Shown here one piece after another: positions 1-9,474 of a stretch of 56,780 nucleotides of DNA. The position numbers and the translations under genes were made by a program. Positions within the stretch are counted from its first letter, which is position 1. Each line of letters begins with the position of its first letter. This DNA comes from Deltaproteobacteria bacterium. GTDB lineage: Bacteria > Desulfobacterota > Desulfuromonadia > Geobacterales > Pseudopelobacteraceae. The DNA lies in contig JAJYBH010000005.1 of assembly GCA_021779135.1 (NCBI GenBank), positions 1 to 56,780 on the forward strand, written 5' to 3'. The notes beneath the pieces are model-generated. The model did not search any database and was not told where the DNA came from. It saw nothing but the letters and a program-made list of their open reading frames with translations.

Positions 1-731
1 CCGATGGAGGGATTCTTGGGGAGGCCGCAATACATCCCGGGTTTGTCGGCATGTTGCAGCACATAGATCACATGCGTGCCGCCAACCCCCTGCGGGTCAT
101 AGATTCCCGCCTGGGTAAAGCCCCTCTCCTTCAGGTCCGCGACCCGGCCCTCGGCGTGATGGAGCATGGCCTCCTTGGTGCCGAACACGATCGCCCCGGT
201 GGGGCAGGTCTTGACACAGGCCGGCTCCAGCCCCACCGCCACCCGGTCGGAACAGAGCGTGCACTTGTAGACCTTGCTGTCCTTGTGCGACAGACGCGGG
301 ATGTTGAAGGGGCAGCCGGTGATGCAGTAGCCGCAGCCGATGCAGTTTTCTTCGTGGAAATCCACGATGCCGTTGCTGTACTGCACGACGGCCCCCGGCG
401 CGGGGCAGGCCTTGAGGCAGCCCGGATTGGCGCAGTGCATGCAGCCGTCCTTGCGTATCAGCCATTCCAGACCACGATCGGTGTCCACCTCGGCATAGCG
501 CATCACGGTCCAGGAATTTTCAGTCAGGTCCGCCGGGTTGTCATACACGCCATGGTTGCTGCCGATGGCGTCGCGGGTGTCGTTCCACTCCATGCACGCC
601 ACCTGGCAGGCCTTGCAGCCGATACATTTGGAGATGTCGATCAGCTTGGCTATCTCCGGGGTTTGGCGCTGGCTCGGCGAAGGGGTGGTGGTGGCGGAAC
701 GGCGGGTGATGTCAAGCGATTGAAGTGCCAT
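1..731 (-). CDS. fdnH: Formate dehydrogenase iron-sulfur (beta) subunit, partial
   Basis: Electron-transfer subunit of membrane-bound formate dehydrogenase; it passes electrons from the molybdenum/tungsten subunit through a chain of [4Fe-4S] clusters toward the quinone pool. Four cysteine clusters are visible in order: [11 protein letters not shown] near residue 35, [26 protein letters not shown], and CTLCSDR...CVKTCP, as in FdnH/FdoH. The start ATG at 731 lies 10 nt after the stop of the alpha gene, so the two are co-transcribed. The gene runs off the left edge, so the C-terminal membrane anchor and any gamma (cytochrome b) subunit are not seen. Family assignment is secure; Fdn versus Fdo paralogue cannot be told. 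Confidence 0.93.
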   Translation of the reverse strand, partial: MALQSLDITRRSATTTPSPSQRQTPEIAKLIDISKCIGCKACQVACMEWNDTRDAIGSNHGVYDNPADLTENSWTVMRYAEVDTDRGLEWLIRKDGCMHCANPGCLKACPAPGAVVQYSNGIVDFHEENCIGCGYCITGCPFNIPRLSHKDSKVYKCTLCSDRVAVGLEPACVKTCPTGAIVFGTKEAMLHHAEGRVADLKERGFTQAGIYDPQGVGGTHVIYVLQHADKPGMYCGLPKNPSI

Positions 732-741
732 GATCCGCCTC

Positions 742-3700
742 CTATGCCTTCTCTATGTTGACGAGGAACGATTTGAACTCCGGTGTCTGGGTGTTCGCGT
801 CCCCCACGAAGGGGGTCAGGATGTTGGCCAGGTAGCCGCTCTTGGCCACACCCTTGAAGCCCCAGTGGATCGGGATGCCCACGTGGTGGACCGTCTTGCC
901 GTTGACCTGGAGCGGCTTGATACGCTTGGTCACCACCGCCACCGCCTTGATGAAACCCCGGCTGGACCAGACCTTGACCATGTCGCCGGCCTTGATGCCC
1001 TTCTCCTTGGCCAGCTCCTCGCTGATCTCCACGAACTGCTCCGGCTGCATAATGGACGCCAGGCGGGTGTGCTTGGTCCAGAAGTGGAAGTGCTCGGTCA
1101 GTCGATAGGTGGTGGCGGCGTAGGGGTACTCCTTGCTCTTGCCGAAGCCCTCCAGATCACCCTTGAATACCCGCGCAGCCGGGTTGCTGATCACCTTCGG
1201 GTGCAGGGGATTGCTGTCGATGGGGGTTTCGAAGGGTTCGTAATGCTCGGGGAACGGCCCTTCCGCCATCTTGTCCAGGGCGAACAGCCTGCCGACCCCT
1301 TCCGGCTGCATGATAAAGGGGCTCATGCCGTCACCGGGGGCCGCATCCGGCTTGAAGTCGGGAATATCGGCCCCGCTCCACTTGGCTCCGTCCCAGCCGA
1401 TCAGCTTGCGCTTCGGGTCCCAGGGTTTGCCTGCGGGGTCGCAGGAGGCGCGGTTGTACAGGACCCGCCGGTTGGCCGGCCAGGCAAAGGCCCAGTTGAG
1501 TGTGGTGCCGAGGCCGGAAGGATCGTAATTGTCCCGCCGCGCCATCAGGTTGCCTTTCTCGGTCCAGGCGCCGGAATAGAGCCAGCATCCGCAGGCCGTG
1601 CTGCCATCGTCGCGGAGCTGGCCGAAACCGTCCAGTTGCTGCCCCCTCTTCAGAATGGTCTTGGCCGGGTCCTTGGGATCGGGCAGGTCCGCCAGGGCCT
1701 TGCCGTTGTACTCCATGGCCAGTTCCTCGGGTGCCGGAGCCTCAGGGTTCCAGTAGTTCCAGGTCAGGTTCAGGATCGGGTCGGGGAAGGCCCCACCCTC
1801 CTTGCGGTACAAATCCCGCAGCTTGAGGAAGATGCCGGCGATGATATCGGCATCCGGCTTGGCGTCTCCCGGCGGCGGGGCCCCCTGGTAGTGCCATTGC
1901 AGCCAGCGGCCGGAGTTGGTCAGCGAGCCGTTCTCCTCGGCAAAGCAGGTGGAGGGGAGCCGGATGACCTCGGTCTGGATCTTGGCCGGGTCCACGTCGT
2001 TGTAATCGCCGTGGTTCTCCCAGAAGCAGGAGGTCTCCGTGGCCAGGGGGTCGATCACCACCATGTATTTCAGCGTGGACATGGCGCTGATCAGCTTGGC
2101 CTTGTGGGGGATCGAGGCCAGGGGGTTGAAGCCCTGGCAGAAGTAGCCGTTCAGCTTGCCCTGGTGCATCAGTTCGAACACCTGGAGCACATCATAGACC
2201 CTGTCCAGCTTGGGCAGCCAGTCGAAGCACCAGTTGTTCTCCTTGGTGGCGGCATTACCGTACCAGCTCTTCATCAGGCTGACGTGGAACTTGCCGTAGT
2301 TCTGCCAGTAGGACATCTGGCCGGGGCGCAGGGGTTTGAGGGCCCGCTTGGCGATATAGCCCTGGTAATCGGTTTCCTTTTCACCCGGCAGGGTCAGATA
2401 ACCCGGCAGGAGGTTGGACAGCAGCCCCAGGTCGGTGAGCCCCTGGATGTTGGAGTGGCCCCGCAGGGCATTCACCCCGCCCCCCGCCATGCCCACGTTG
2501 CCCAAAAGGAGCTGTACCATGGCCGCGGTACGGATCATCTGTGATCCCACCGAGTGCTGGGTCCAGCCCAGGGCGTACATGAAGGTCAGGGTGCGGTCGG
2601 GCACCGAGGTGCTGGCGATGATCTCGCACACCTTGAGGAAGGCGTCCTTGGGCGTGCCGCAGATAGTGCTGACCATGTCCGGCGTGTAACGGGAGTAGTG
2701 TGTTTTAAGCAGTTGCAGCACACAGCGGGGGTGCTGCAGGCTTTCATCGACCTTGGCATAGCCGTCCGGTCCGACCTCGTAGGCCCAGGTGGCCTTGTCG
2801 TATTTGCGGGCTGCCTCGTCGTAGCCGGAGAACAGGCCATCATCGAACTTGTAGCCTTCGGCCACGATGAAGGGTGCGTTGCTGTAGGCCTTGACGTATT
2901 CGTGCTGGATCTTGTTATTGCTGAGCAGGTAGTTGATCACCCCGCCCAGAAAGGCGATATCCGTACCGGTCCGCAGGGGCGTGTAGAGGTCCGCCACCGC
3001 CGCCGAGCGGGTGAAGCGGGGGTCTATGACGACGAGTTTGGCGTTGTTGTGGGCCTTGGCCTCGGTCACCCATTTGAATCCGCAGGGGTGGGCCTCGGCG
3101 GCGTTGCCGCCCATGACGATGATAACGTTGGCATTCTTGATGTCCACCCAGTGGTTGGTCATCGCACCGCGTCCGAATGTGGGGGCCAAACTGGCCACCG
3201 TTGGTCCGTGTCAGACCCGGGCCTGGTTATCGAAGGCCAGCATGCCCAGATTGCGGATAACCTTATGGGTGATGTAGCCGGATTCGTTGCTGGAGGCGGA
3301 GGCCGCCAGGAAGCCGGCGGACAGCCAGCGGTTGACCGTGTCTCCGGCGGCGTTTTTGGCGATGAAGTTCTTGTCCCGGTCGTCCTTCATCAGCCGGGCC
3401 ACCCGCGTAAAGGCCTCATCCCAGGAGATGCGCCGCCACTCCTTGGAACCGGGAGCGCGGTATTCCGGGTATTTGAGCCGGTTGGGACTGTGGATGAAAT
3501 CCACCAGTCCGGCGCCCTTGGGGCAGAGCGTGCCCCTGTTCACCGGATGGTCCGGGTCGCCCTCGATGTGAAATATGGACAGCTCGGCGTTCTTCGCCTT
3601 GTCACCCAGGCTGTGCATGATCAGCCCGCAACTCACCGAGCAGTACGGGCAGGTATTGCGGGTCTCGGTACTGCGGGCCAGCTTGAACTCGCGCACCTCC

Positions 3701-3798
3701 GCCAGCGCATCGCCCGGCGGAAAGCCCAGCATGGCAACGCTGGAACCACCCAATCCGGAAGCACACACCTTGAAAAACGTTCTTCGTGACAGGTCCAT
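742..3798 (-). CDS. fdnG: Formate dehydrogenase alpha subunit, selenocysteine-containing
   Basis: Catalytic subunit oxidising formate to CO2 with a bis-MGD cofactor. The frame is interrupted by TGA at 3211-3213, codon 196, in the context R-V-U-H-G-P-T-V, which is the selenocysteine position of E. coli FdnG; reading through gives 1018 residues, close to the family length. The N-terminus [10 protein letters not shown] is a twin-arginine signal, so the enzyme should face the periplasm, and CPYCSVSCG...CPKG holds the N-terminal [4Fe-4S] ligands. I chose the ATG at 3798 because AGGAGG lies 7 nt upstream; the ATG six bases earlier sits too close to that site. It heads the fdnGH operon. Function needs selA/B/C/D elsewhere in the genome. 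Confidence 0.95.
3170..3213 (-). promoter_or_regulatory. Selenocysteine UGA codon and probable SECIS hairpin
   Basis: The UGA codon of fdnG is followed directly by sequence that can fold with GGCC and GGCC arms around a short AGUU-type loop. Bacterial SECIS elements lie immediately 3' of the UGA, with a GU-containing apical loop bound by SelB. The downstream codons closely follow the E. coli fdnG SECIS region. The hairpin was judged by eye only. Confidence 0.7.
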
Positions 3799-3887
3799 TT
3801 CCATACCTCCTTGGTTGATAGGGAACGTGATGGCAAACATGTTTCAATTTTAGCAGATATTCGCCGAAGCACTATTAATGCAGATCA

Positions 3888-4340
3888 CTATTTGGCGGCG
3901 CCATACCGACCTGCCAGCGGATCATCATCCGGCGTGCAATCTCCCCGGCTCCTGTTGCCACCATGTCCCTGCATATAGGCGTCAAGCAGCCCGGTCAGGT
4001 CACTGCACTTCATCGGTTTACAGATGTGATGACTGGAAGCGGAACCTTCAAATGCGGTGATCCGCTCGATATCCGAGCAGCCCGAAATGAATATGACGAC
4101 CGTATCGGGATCAAGTTTCCTGATCTCCCTGACCATCTGGACCCCGCTTGATCCGGCAAGATTGATATCGGTAATGACGATTGATTGCCGGTGCTCCCTG
4201 AACTGCTCCAGCCCCTCATCCGCTGAAGCTGCCAAGTAGACCGGCGTTGCTGGGTATTTCATCTTTAGCAGGGAACAGAGGAGGCCGCGTACCGTGGCAT
4301 CATCCTCGACGCACAACAGGGAGATGTCTGAAGTTTTCAT
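3888..4340 (-). CDS. Single-domain response regulator (CheY-like receiver)
   Basis: A 150-residue receiver with no output domain. Visible signature residues are the acidic pair in CVEDD near residues 12-14, the phospho-acceptor aspartate in VITDINL near residue 59, a conserved FISG strand, and the lysine in CKPMK near residue 108. After the receiver only a short polar tail follows, so signalling must be by protein contact or phosphotransfer. It lies between the superoxide reductase gene upstream and the formate dehydrogenase operon downstream, all on the same strand. Its kinase is not identifiable; the frameshifted kinase at 6537-9322 is one candidate by proximity only. Confidence 0.85.
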   Translation of the reverse strand: MKTSDISLLCVEDDATVRGLLCSLLKMKYPATPVYLAASADEGLEQFREHRQSIVITDINLAGSSGVQMVREIRKLDPDTVVIFISGCSDIERITAFEGSASSHHICKPMKCSDLTGLLDAYMQGHGGNRSRGDCTPDDDPLAGRYGAAK

Positions 4341-4436
4341 GTCACACCTCGCTTTGTCAATTTACGGTTTATTTCATACCCGGAGAAATCCACCGTCTCC
4401 ACCCCTGCAATGGCTCGGGACAACAGCCTCTTCGCA

Positions 4437-4916
4437 TCAAAGCACCGTTATATCGAGTGTGGATTCCCACAATCCGTGCAGGTTGCAGCGCTGAAAGGCG
4501 ACGAGCGTGGCCTTGCCGCTCGGCGCCATCTCCTTGGGCAAGGCGACGGTGAAGGTCGCCTTGGGCTTCATGAAGCCCCTGGACCGGAACTCGATCCTGC
4601 CGGCAGGCTCGTTGCCGATGGCCAGTTCAATGTACTCTATCCAGTGGGCCGGTCCCATGGGGTGAACATTCTCGCCGATGGAAACCTCCACGGTAAAGGT
4701 TTCGCCGGCCTTGACCGACTTTGGAGCCGTAATGACCGGCGCGTGGGACATCTCCAGGGGGGATTTCTTCCCGGGGACCTTGACGCGGTTGATCGTTTCG
4801 AAGAGCGTCTGATCGACCTTGACCGGGAAGTAGCGCTCGGCCGCCGCGGCCGCGCTGCTGATGCCTGCCGTTACGGAGCCGATGAAGGTGGTTGCGAGAA
4901 AGGTTCGCCTGTTCAT
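4437..4916 (-). CDS. Superoxide reductase, class II type, with Tat signal
   Basis: Reduces superoxide to hydrogen peroxide at a mononuclear Fe(His4Cys) centre, without the extra desulforedoxin domain (159 residues). The iron ligands are recognisable: His in MSHAPVI, two His in HPMGPAHWIEYI, and Cys plus His in the C-terminal CNLHGLW. The N-terminus MNRRTFLATTF followed by an alanine-rich stretch looks like a twin-arginine signal, so this copy should act outside the cytoplasm, unlike most cytosolic superoxide reductases. It sits downstream of bacterioferritin and ferredoxin genes on the same strand, consistent with a redox-stress cluster. The electron donor is unknown; a periplasmic cytochrome is one possibility. 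Confidence 0.85.
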   Translation of the reverse strand: MNRRTFLATTFIGSVTAGISSAAAAAERYFPVKVDQTLFETINRVKVPGKKSPLEMSHAPVITAPKSVKAGETFTVEVSIGENVHPMGPAHWIEYIELAIGNEPAGRIEFRSRGFMKPKATFTVALPKEMAPSGKATLVAFQRCNLHGLWESTLDITVL

Positions 4917-4958
4917 GTGTCTCTCCTCTCAGGTTTTTAAATGTACGAAAGCTTCTTA

Positions 4959-4992
4959 ATCCTGCATCATGAACCATTATCTCCTGCAGGAT
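4959..4992. repeat. Inverted repeat between bacterioferritin and superoxide reductase genes
   Basis: Arms ATCCTGCA and TGCAGGAT (8 bp each) are separated by 18 bases; the right arm also lies in the palindrome CCTGCAGG. It would form a stem in the bfr to superoxide reductase transcript. There is no U-run, so it is not a standard terminator; it could be an mRNA-stability hairpin or an operator. Confidence 0.4.
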
Positions 4993-5008
4993 GAAACTTC
5001 GAGGCAGT

Positions 5009-5476
5009 TCAATCGATCTGTTCAACCAGGTAGTTCTGGACACCCATCTGGCCGATCTGGTCGATCTGGGCTTCGATGAGGTCGATATGCTCCTCTTCCT
5101 CCTTCAGGATCGAATTCAACAGTTCGCGCGTACCGTTGTCGCCGGCCTCGGTCGCCAGGCGGATGCTCTCGTTATAGCCGCGGATCGCGGCGAGTTCGGC
5201 GGCCTGGTCATTCGTGTGCATCTCGGGAATTTTGCTGCCGATCTGGAGTTTGTTAAGCTTACTGACAATCGGAACCCCCTCCAGGAACAGTATGCGCGCA
5301 ATCAGCTTCTCGGCATGCTTCATCTCCTGGATCGAGCGTTTGAAGATCATATCGTGAAGCCTTTTGTAGCCCCAGTTTTCACACATCTCGGCATGGACAA
5401 AATACTGGTTGATAGCGGTAAGTTCCTCCGCCAGTCGTGCATTCAGCTGATTGATGACCTGTTCGTTCCCTTTCAT
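5009..5476 (-). CDS. bfr: Bacterioferritin
   Basis: Iron-storage ferritin that oxidises Fe(II) at a diiron centre and can bind haem between subunits. At 155 residues it matches the family length. Ferroxidase-type residues are visible: Glu in LAEELTAINQYF near residue 18, Glu-Met-x-His in QEMKHAEK near residues 51-54 (the Met being the usual haem ligand), and Glu-x-x-His in EEEEHIDLIE. I placed the start at 5476 because GAGGGGGAA lies just upstream; a longer reading adds 24 residues without a ribosome site. The small ferredoxin gene lies 41 nt upstream and probably co-transcribed, like the bacterioferritin-associated ferredoxins used in iron release, though this one is a [4Fe-4S] type. Confidence 0.95.
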   Translation of the reverse strand: MKGNEQVINQLNARLAEELTAINQYFVHAEMCENWGYKRLHDMIFKRSIQEMKHAEKLIARILFLEGVPIVSKLNKLQIGSKIPEMHTNDQAAELAAIRGYNESIRLATEAGDNGTRELLNSILKEEEEHIDLIEAQIDQIGQMGVQNYLVEQID

Positions 5477-5517
5477 ACGTTCCCCCTCTGGTAGGATGAT
5501 GGTGTGACGGCTACCCG

Positions 5518-5709
5518 TTATTTCCAGCAGATGCAGGATACCGGGCATACATCGATTGCCTCCTGCTGAATCTCATCTTCCGTGGCCCCATACGGATCGA
5601 AGCACTCCGCCTTGCCGCTGTCGTCGAATCGGAATACATCGGGAAGGTTCTGCACACAGATACCGCAGGCGATACACATATCCTGATCAACAAACGCCTC
5701 TTTTGCCAT
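5518..5709 (-). CDS. Small [4Fe-4S] ferredoxin
   Basis: A 63-residue ferredoxin with one cluster: CIACGIC near residues 12-18 and CPVSC near residue 55, with an acidic middle, as in single-cluster Desulfovibrio-type ferredoxins. It lies directly upstream of bfr, so it may supply electrons for iron mobilisation, or may feed other oxidoreductases; this is inference. Two tandem copies of the GCAA-N6-TTGC palindrome lie 74-105 bp upstream of its start. No convincing sigma-54 promoter follows them. Confidence 0.9.
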   Translation of the reverse strand: MAKEAFVDQDMCIACGICVQNLPDVFRFDDSGKAECFDPYGATEDEIQQEAIDVCPVSCICWK

Positions 5710-5782
5710 GTCACTTCTCCTCTCTTATAACGGGGTGTGAGCCATTCGGCCTGCCGGCAGCAAGAGCCCCAATCAATGCCGC

Positions 5783-5814
5783 GCAATTAATGTTGCTCCT
5801 GCAATTAATGTTGC
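5783..5814. promoter_or_regulatory. Tandem pair of GCAA-N6-TTGC palindromes upstream of ferredoxin
   Basis: Two identical 14-mers GCAATTAATGTTGC at 5783-5796 and 5801-5814 start 18 bp apart. They match the palindrome found before the sigma-54-type promoters elsewhere in the window. They are upstream of the ferredoxin/bacterioferritin genes on the minus strand, and just after the stop of the preceding gene. I found only a weak GG-N10-GC (5757-5770), so the promoter used is unclear. Confidence 0.55.
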
Positions 5815-5818
5815 GACG

Positions 5819-6217
5819 TCATTCGATGATCGGGATGTCGGAATGTATCCCGCTGGTGAACTCAAGCACCTTGAGTATTTTGACGGTGAATCTGGTCAAT
5901 ACCTGAGGAATCTCCGGCAAAGTCACGGACGGATCATAGCCATCGAGCACGGCCGCGTCCGTGCTCCGTATAACCGATCCAAGCATCTGATAGCCCCTTC
6001 CCGTTTCCGGCACAACCGCCACAACCGAAACATGCGGGTTGGCGGCTATGTTCTCCAGTGTGGAGGGGCAAAACCAGTTCTCGAAGATCAGCAGGGAGTC
6101 TCCGGAAATGGCAACCTGCTCCCCGATAGCCAGGTGGGGCTGACCCAAGGAATCCGCCGTGGCAACGAACACGTACGATGATTGTTCTATCAAGCTTTTT
6201 ATCGGCTCGGTGATCAT
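5819..6217 (-). CDS. Pyridoxamine 5'-phosphate oxidase-like flavin-binding-fold protein
   Basis: A 132-residue protein with the split-barrel fold pattern: an N-terminal helix, SSYVFVATADSLGQPHLA, a central LLIFENWFCPSTLENIAANPHVSVVAV stretch and a short GRGYQMLGSV strand. These are typical of small flavin- or haem-binding members of the PNPOx-like family; the substrate cannot be told. A sigma-54-type promoter at 6325-6340 and a GCAA-N6-TTGC site at 6405-6418 lie upstream, grouping it with the ferritin-like and thiol peroxidase genes. The ferredoxin and bacterioferritin follow downstream on the same strand. A true vitamin B6 oxidase is unlikely at this length. Confidence 0.75.
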   Translation of the reverse strand: MITEPIKSLIEQSSYVFVATADSLGQPHLAIGEQVAISGDSLLIFENWFCPSTLENIAANPHVSVVAVVPETGRGYQMLGSVIRSTDAAVLDGYDPSVTLPEIPQVLTRFTVKILKVLEFTSGIHSDIPIIE

Positions 6218-6324
6218 GATGAGGCTCTCTTTTCAGACTGCAGTTCCTTCTCCGCTTTCAAGGAGGACATAACAAGCGGAATACGGTTGGGGGCAATGTC
6301 CGTGATTCCTTTGCCAGTAGACTT

Positions 6325-6340
6325 CGCAGAAAACGTACCA
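6325..6340 (-). promoter_or_regulatory. Sigma-54-type promoter for the flavin-binding-fold gene
   Basis: On the minus strand TTGGTACGTTTTCTGCG gives the -24 GG and -12 GC with the required 10-base spacing, close to the consensus TTGGCACG-N4-TTGCW. The expected start of transcription is near 6314, about 97 nt before the ATG at 6217. Confidence 0.6.
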
Positions 6341-6404
6341 ACATGCGGACAAATTATTTTTCCGTTAATTTAAATGGTTATGGATAATGCGCGTGTTGGA
6401 CACT

Positions 6405-6418
6405 GCAACATAACTTGC
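6405..6418. promoter_or_regulatory. GCAA-N6-TTGC palindrome (putative activator site)
   Basis: GCAACATAACTTGC lies within a longer 8-6-8 inverted repeat CACTGCAA / TTGCAGTG at 6401-6422. It is 65 bp upstream of the -24 element at 6340, about one helical turn closer than in the three other cases. A half-site GCAA at 6495-6498 lies about 90 bp further out. Apart from these sites, the 319-bp gap 6218-6536 shows no gene. Confidence 0.55.
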
Positions 6419-6536
6419 AGTGGATCAGGCGGGGAGCAGGAATTGCGGGGAAAAATGGCGGCACACCATGATGTGCGCTATCGTTTCGGGGGTGGCAATT
6501 GTTACGGGGAAGGGAGGAAGGCGGTCGCGGCCGGCA

Positions 6537-9322
6537 TCAGACCTCGATCCGGAATTCGGCGCCCCCGTCACTATTGGACACCGAGAGTTTCCCCCCCATG
6601 TTGTTTTCTATGATGGACTTTGACATGAACAGGCCGATACCCGTGCCCTGCTGAGGGCCTTTGGTGGTGAAGTAGGGATCGAATATCTTGTCGATAATAT
6701 CCTCGGGAATACCGCCGGCATTGTCGAAAATGGTCACCAGCGATTTCCCCGGCATGGCCCCGATGCAAATCCTTACAAAGGGCGAGCAAACTTTGCGCTC
6801 AGTTATGACGTCCTTGGCGTTCATCAGGATATTGAGCAGGACCTGGGCGTACTCGTTGGGATATCCAAAAATGGTAACCCCCTCCTGCTCCTCCCGTTCG
6901 ATATGAATTCCGCATTCCTTGAAGCTGGCTTCAACCAGTGAAAGGGCCTTGTTTACCGCCTCATCGACCCTGAACTCGGATTTCTCACGTTCGGTGGAAA
7001 AAAAGTTCCTGAAGTCATCGATGGTGCGTGACATGTACTCGATGATCTCCATGGATTTGGCGACCGAAGTATCCAGAAACTCCTTGTCAAAACTGGGTGA
7101 TCCATAGAAAAATCCCAGCCTCTGTGTAAAAAGGCCCAGGGTGTTGAGGGGCTGGCGCCACTGGTGGGCGATATTGCCGATCATCTCACCCATGGCCGCC
7201 TGGCGGTTCTGCTGAATCAGGATAAGTTCCTGCTGGCGAAGCGCTTCCACGGCCCGCAAGCGCTGCAAGGTCTCGTCGCGGAGTTTTTGTTCCGCTATCT
7301 GACGACGTTCCTCGCGTAACATGTTATCGATGGCAAAGGAAATGTCGGTTCCCATCTGCTGGAGAAGTTCAACGTGCCTCGGGTCAAAGGCATCCTTTTC
7401 GGTAGCATACAGGGTAAGTGCGCCGATCACCCTCCCCTCCTCCTTCAAGGCCACGGAGGCGGATGCCCTGACACCATGGATGCGCCCGTTGTTGTGCCAG
7501 GGCCGTGTACGGGGATCGTTCAGAAAATCGTTGCAGATGAAATAGCTCCCGTTGCGGATGGCCATGGCGGTTGGCCCTCCACCTTCGGGTTCCGCGTTGA
7601 CCGTTATCCGGATATCATCCAGATAACCGCTCGCGCCGTATACCGCGACCTTCCGTACCGCACCGTCCGCCTCATTGACCAACCCGACCCAGGCGAGCAT
7701 GAAGCCGCCGTTTTCCACGGCAATCCGGCATATTTCCCGGAAGAGGGTATCACGGTCGCTTGCGCGAACAATGACCTGGTTGGTCTCGCTCAGAACCGAA
7801 TACAGGCTATTGAGACTCAGGAGCATTTTTTCCGTCAGTTCACGCTGGGAGATTTCTCCCAGCAGGCTCTCCACGGACGAGGCAAGCTGCTGTGTCCGTT
7901 CGGTCACGCGCTGCTCAAGTTCCTTGCGCGCCTGGAGCAACGCCTCTTCGGCCAGCTTTTGCTCGGTGATGTCGATCACCTTTGACAGGACGGAGGTCAT
8001 CCGCCCCTGCTGGTCTGTCAGTACCGAATTGTACCAGGTGCAATGCGTATGGCGCCGTTTTTGGAATAGTTGCGATTGTTTACGACAACCTGCGACGACA
8101 GCCCTTCGGACAATTGGGTTACCACCCTTTCGACAAGCGGGATATCCTCCTCAAAGATCATGTTCAACTCAGATATCGATTTTCCGACCGTCTCTGACGC
8201 ACTCCAGCCAAATATCCGTTCCGCCCCGCCGGTCCAGCGGGTGACAATAAAATCCCGGTCCCACTCGATTATTGCCAGTGGCGAATTATCCATATGGAGC
8301 CGCAACAGCTCATCGCTCCTGCGCCTATTTTCCTCGGCCCGCCTGAGTTCGGTGATATCCTGAACCGCGACCACGCACCCGACCGTGTTTCCATCGGCAT
8401 CGAATACCGGCGAGGCGCTGTTGATGACATGGGCCTCGCTCCCGTCGAAGCGCTCAATCCGCATCAACTGACCAGTCGTGGTCACCCCGTTTTGCAGCGC
8501 CAGGGCCGACGCCCGTTCCTCGGGCTCAACGGGCGTGTCCGTCTCGGCCCACCAGGCCTTGTAGGCGGCAAAGTCTTGGACAACGCGGGTCTCCATCCGC
8601 AATCCGCCCCACAGTTGCTCAAAGGCCCTGTTGGTCTGGATGGTGCCGCCAGCGGCCTCGGTAATGGCCACCCCTACCGGCAGGGCTTCCAGTACTGCCG
8701 ACAGGAGACGGCTTTTGTTTTCCGCCGTCCTCTGGGCAGCCTCCAGTTCGGCAATGTGTCGAAGCTGCATCTCTTCAACCAGTTTCTGTTCACTGCGATC
8801 AATGACAGCGATGCGGCACTCCTGGGCATCCTCCGATGCAATTCCCACGATCCGCACAAATAACCGGGTTTTATCGGCCCTGGCAAGCTCAATCATACAG
8901 GTTGTCATGCTCCGGCTCGCAAACACCTTTCCGAGATACTCAACGAAGACGGGGAGGGATTCACCGGTAACAAAAATAGCAAAGCGCCGGCCGATCACCC
9001 CTGAGCGTACTATTCCAAGGAGGCTGGCACCACTGAGGTTTACGGCGCTGATGACTCCATCGCGGTCGAGGGTGAAGTACCCGACCGGTGCAAAATCGAA
9101 AAGATCGACGTACTTCTCCACCTCATCCCTGAAGCGGCGGAGCTCTTCATTCTGCATCTCCAGTTCAATGTAGTGGACCTGCAATTCGTGCAGGAGTCGC
9201 TGCGTTTCGCCCTCTGTATGGGATGCATCATGTCCGGGAGCGGTCACCCCCTTTTTCAGGCGTTCTTCTGCCTGGCGGCGCAGCCTGGCCGATCCGGCGG
9301 AACGCTTTTCCTTGTCACCCAT
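6537..9322 (-). pseudogene. Multi-PAS/GAF sensor histidine kinase with a frameshift
   Basis: Order of domains: an N-terminal PAS (FDFAPVGYFTLDRDG), two more PAS regions (LEALPVGVAITEAAGG; MDNSPLAIIEWDRDF), a GAF domain (near FREICRIAVENGGFMLAWVG), then HisKA with IAHQWRQPLN and an HATPase with N, G1 (DNAGGIPED) and G2 (GTGIGLFMSK) boxes. There is no membrane segment, so it is cytosolic. The reading frame breaks inside the third PAS: the first half ends at 8018, while the expected TWYNSVLTDQQGRM continues in the next frame from about 8045, a one-base loss near 8040-8052. With the base restored it would be about 928 residues. The start at 9322 is the ATG of MGDKEK. It may be a real mutation or a sequence error. 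The NtrC-type regulator at 11387 is a possible partner. Confidence 0.8.
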
Positions 9323-9376
9323 TGCCAGCTCTCTCAAGTCCTGAAGATGTACAACCGGAACATATACTATCTTATA

Positions 9377-9405
9377 CAACAGCGCACCACAAGGGTGCGC
9401 TGTTG
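9377..9405. repeat. Perfect 12-bp stem hairpin between kinase and hydrolase genes
   Basis: CAACAGCGCACC and GGTGCGCTGTTG pair perfectly around a 5-base loop. Neither strand has a T-run after it, so it is not a classic terminator. It lies 55 bp before the kinase start and 70 bp after the hydrolase stop, and could be an attenuating hairpin or a dispersed palindromic repeat unit. Confidence 0.65.
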
Positions 9406-9474
9406 CGTCAATCAGTACGGCACTTCCGAGAAACCGGCGGATCTTGTTTTGCAGACAGAAGATCAGTATCGACA

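Noticed and set aside
4380-4436. GC-rich stretch resembling part of a GEMM riboswitch (CCGGAGAAATCC)
   Set aside because: The conserved cores of the GEMM class are missing and the position and strand do not lead into a suitable gene.
5757-5770. GG-N10-GC upstream of ferredoxin on the minus strand
   Set aside because: Flanks (TGGGG and CTGCC) fit poorly and it is only 13 bp from the palindrome, unlike the other promoters.
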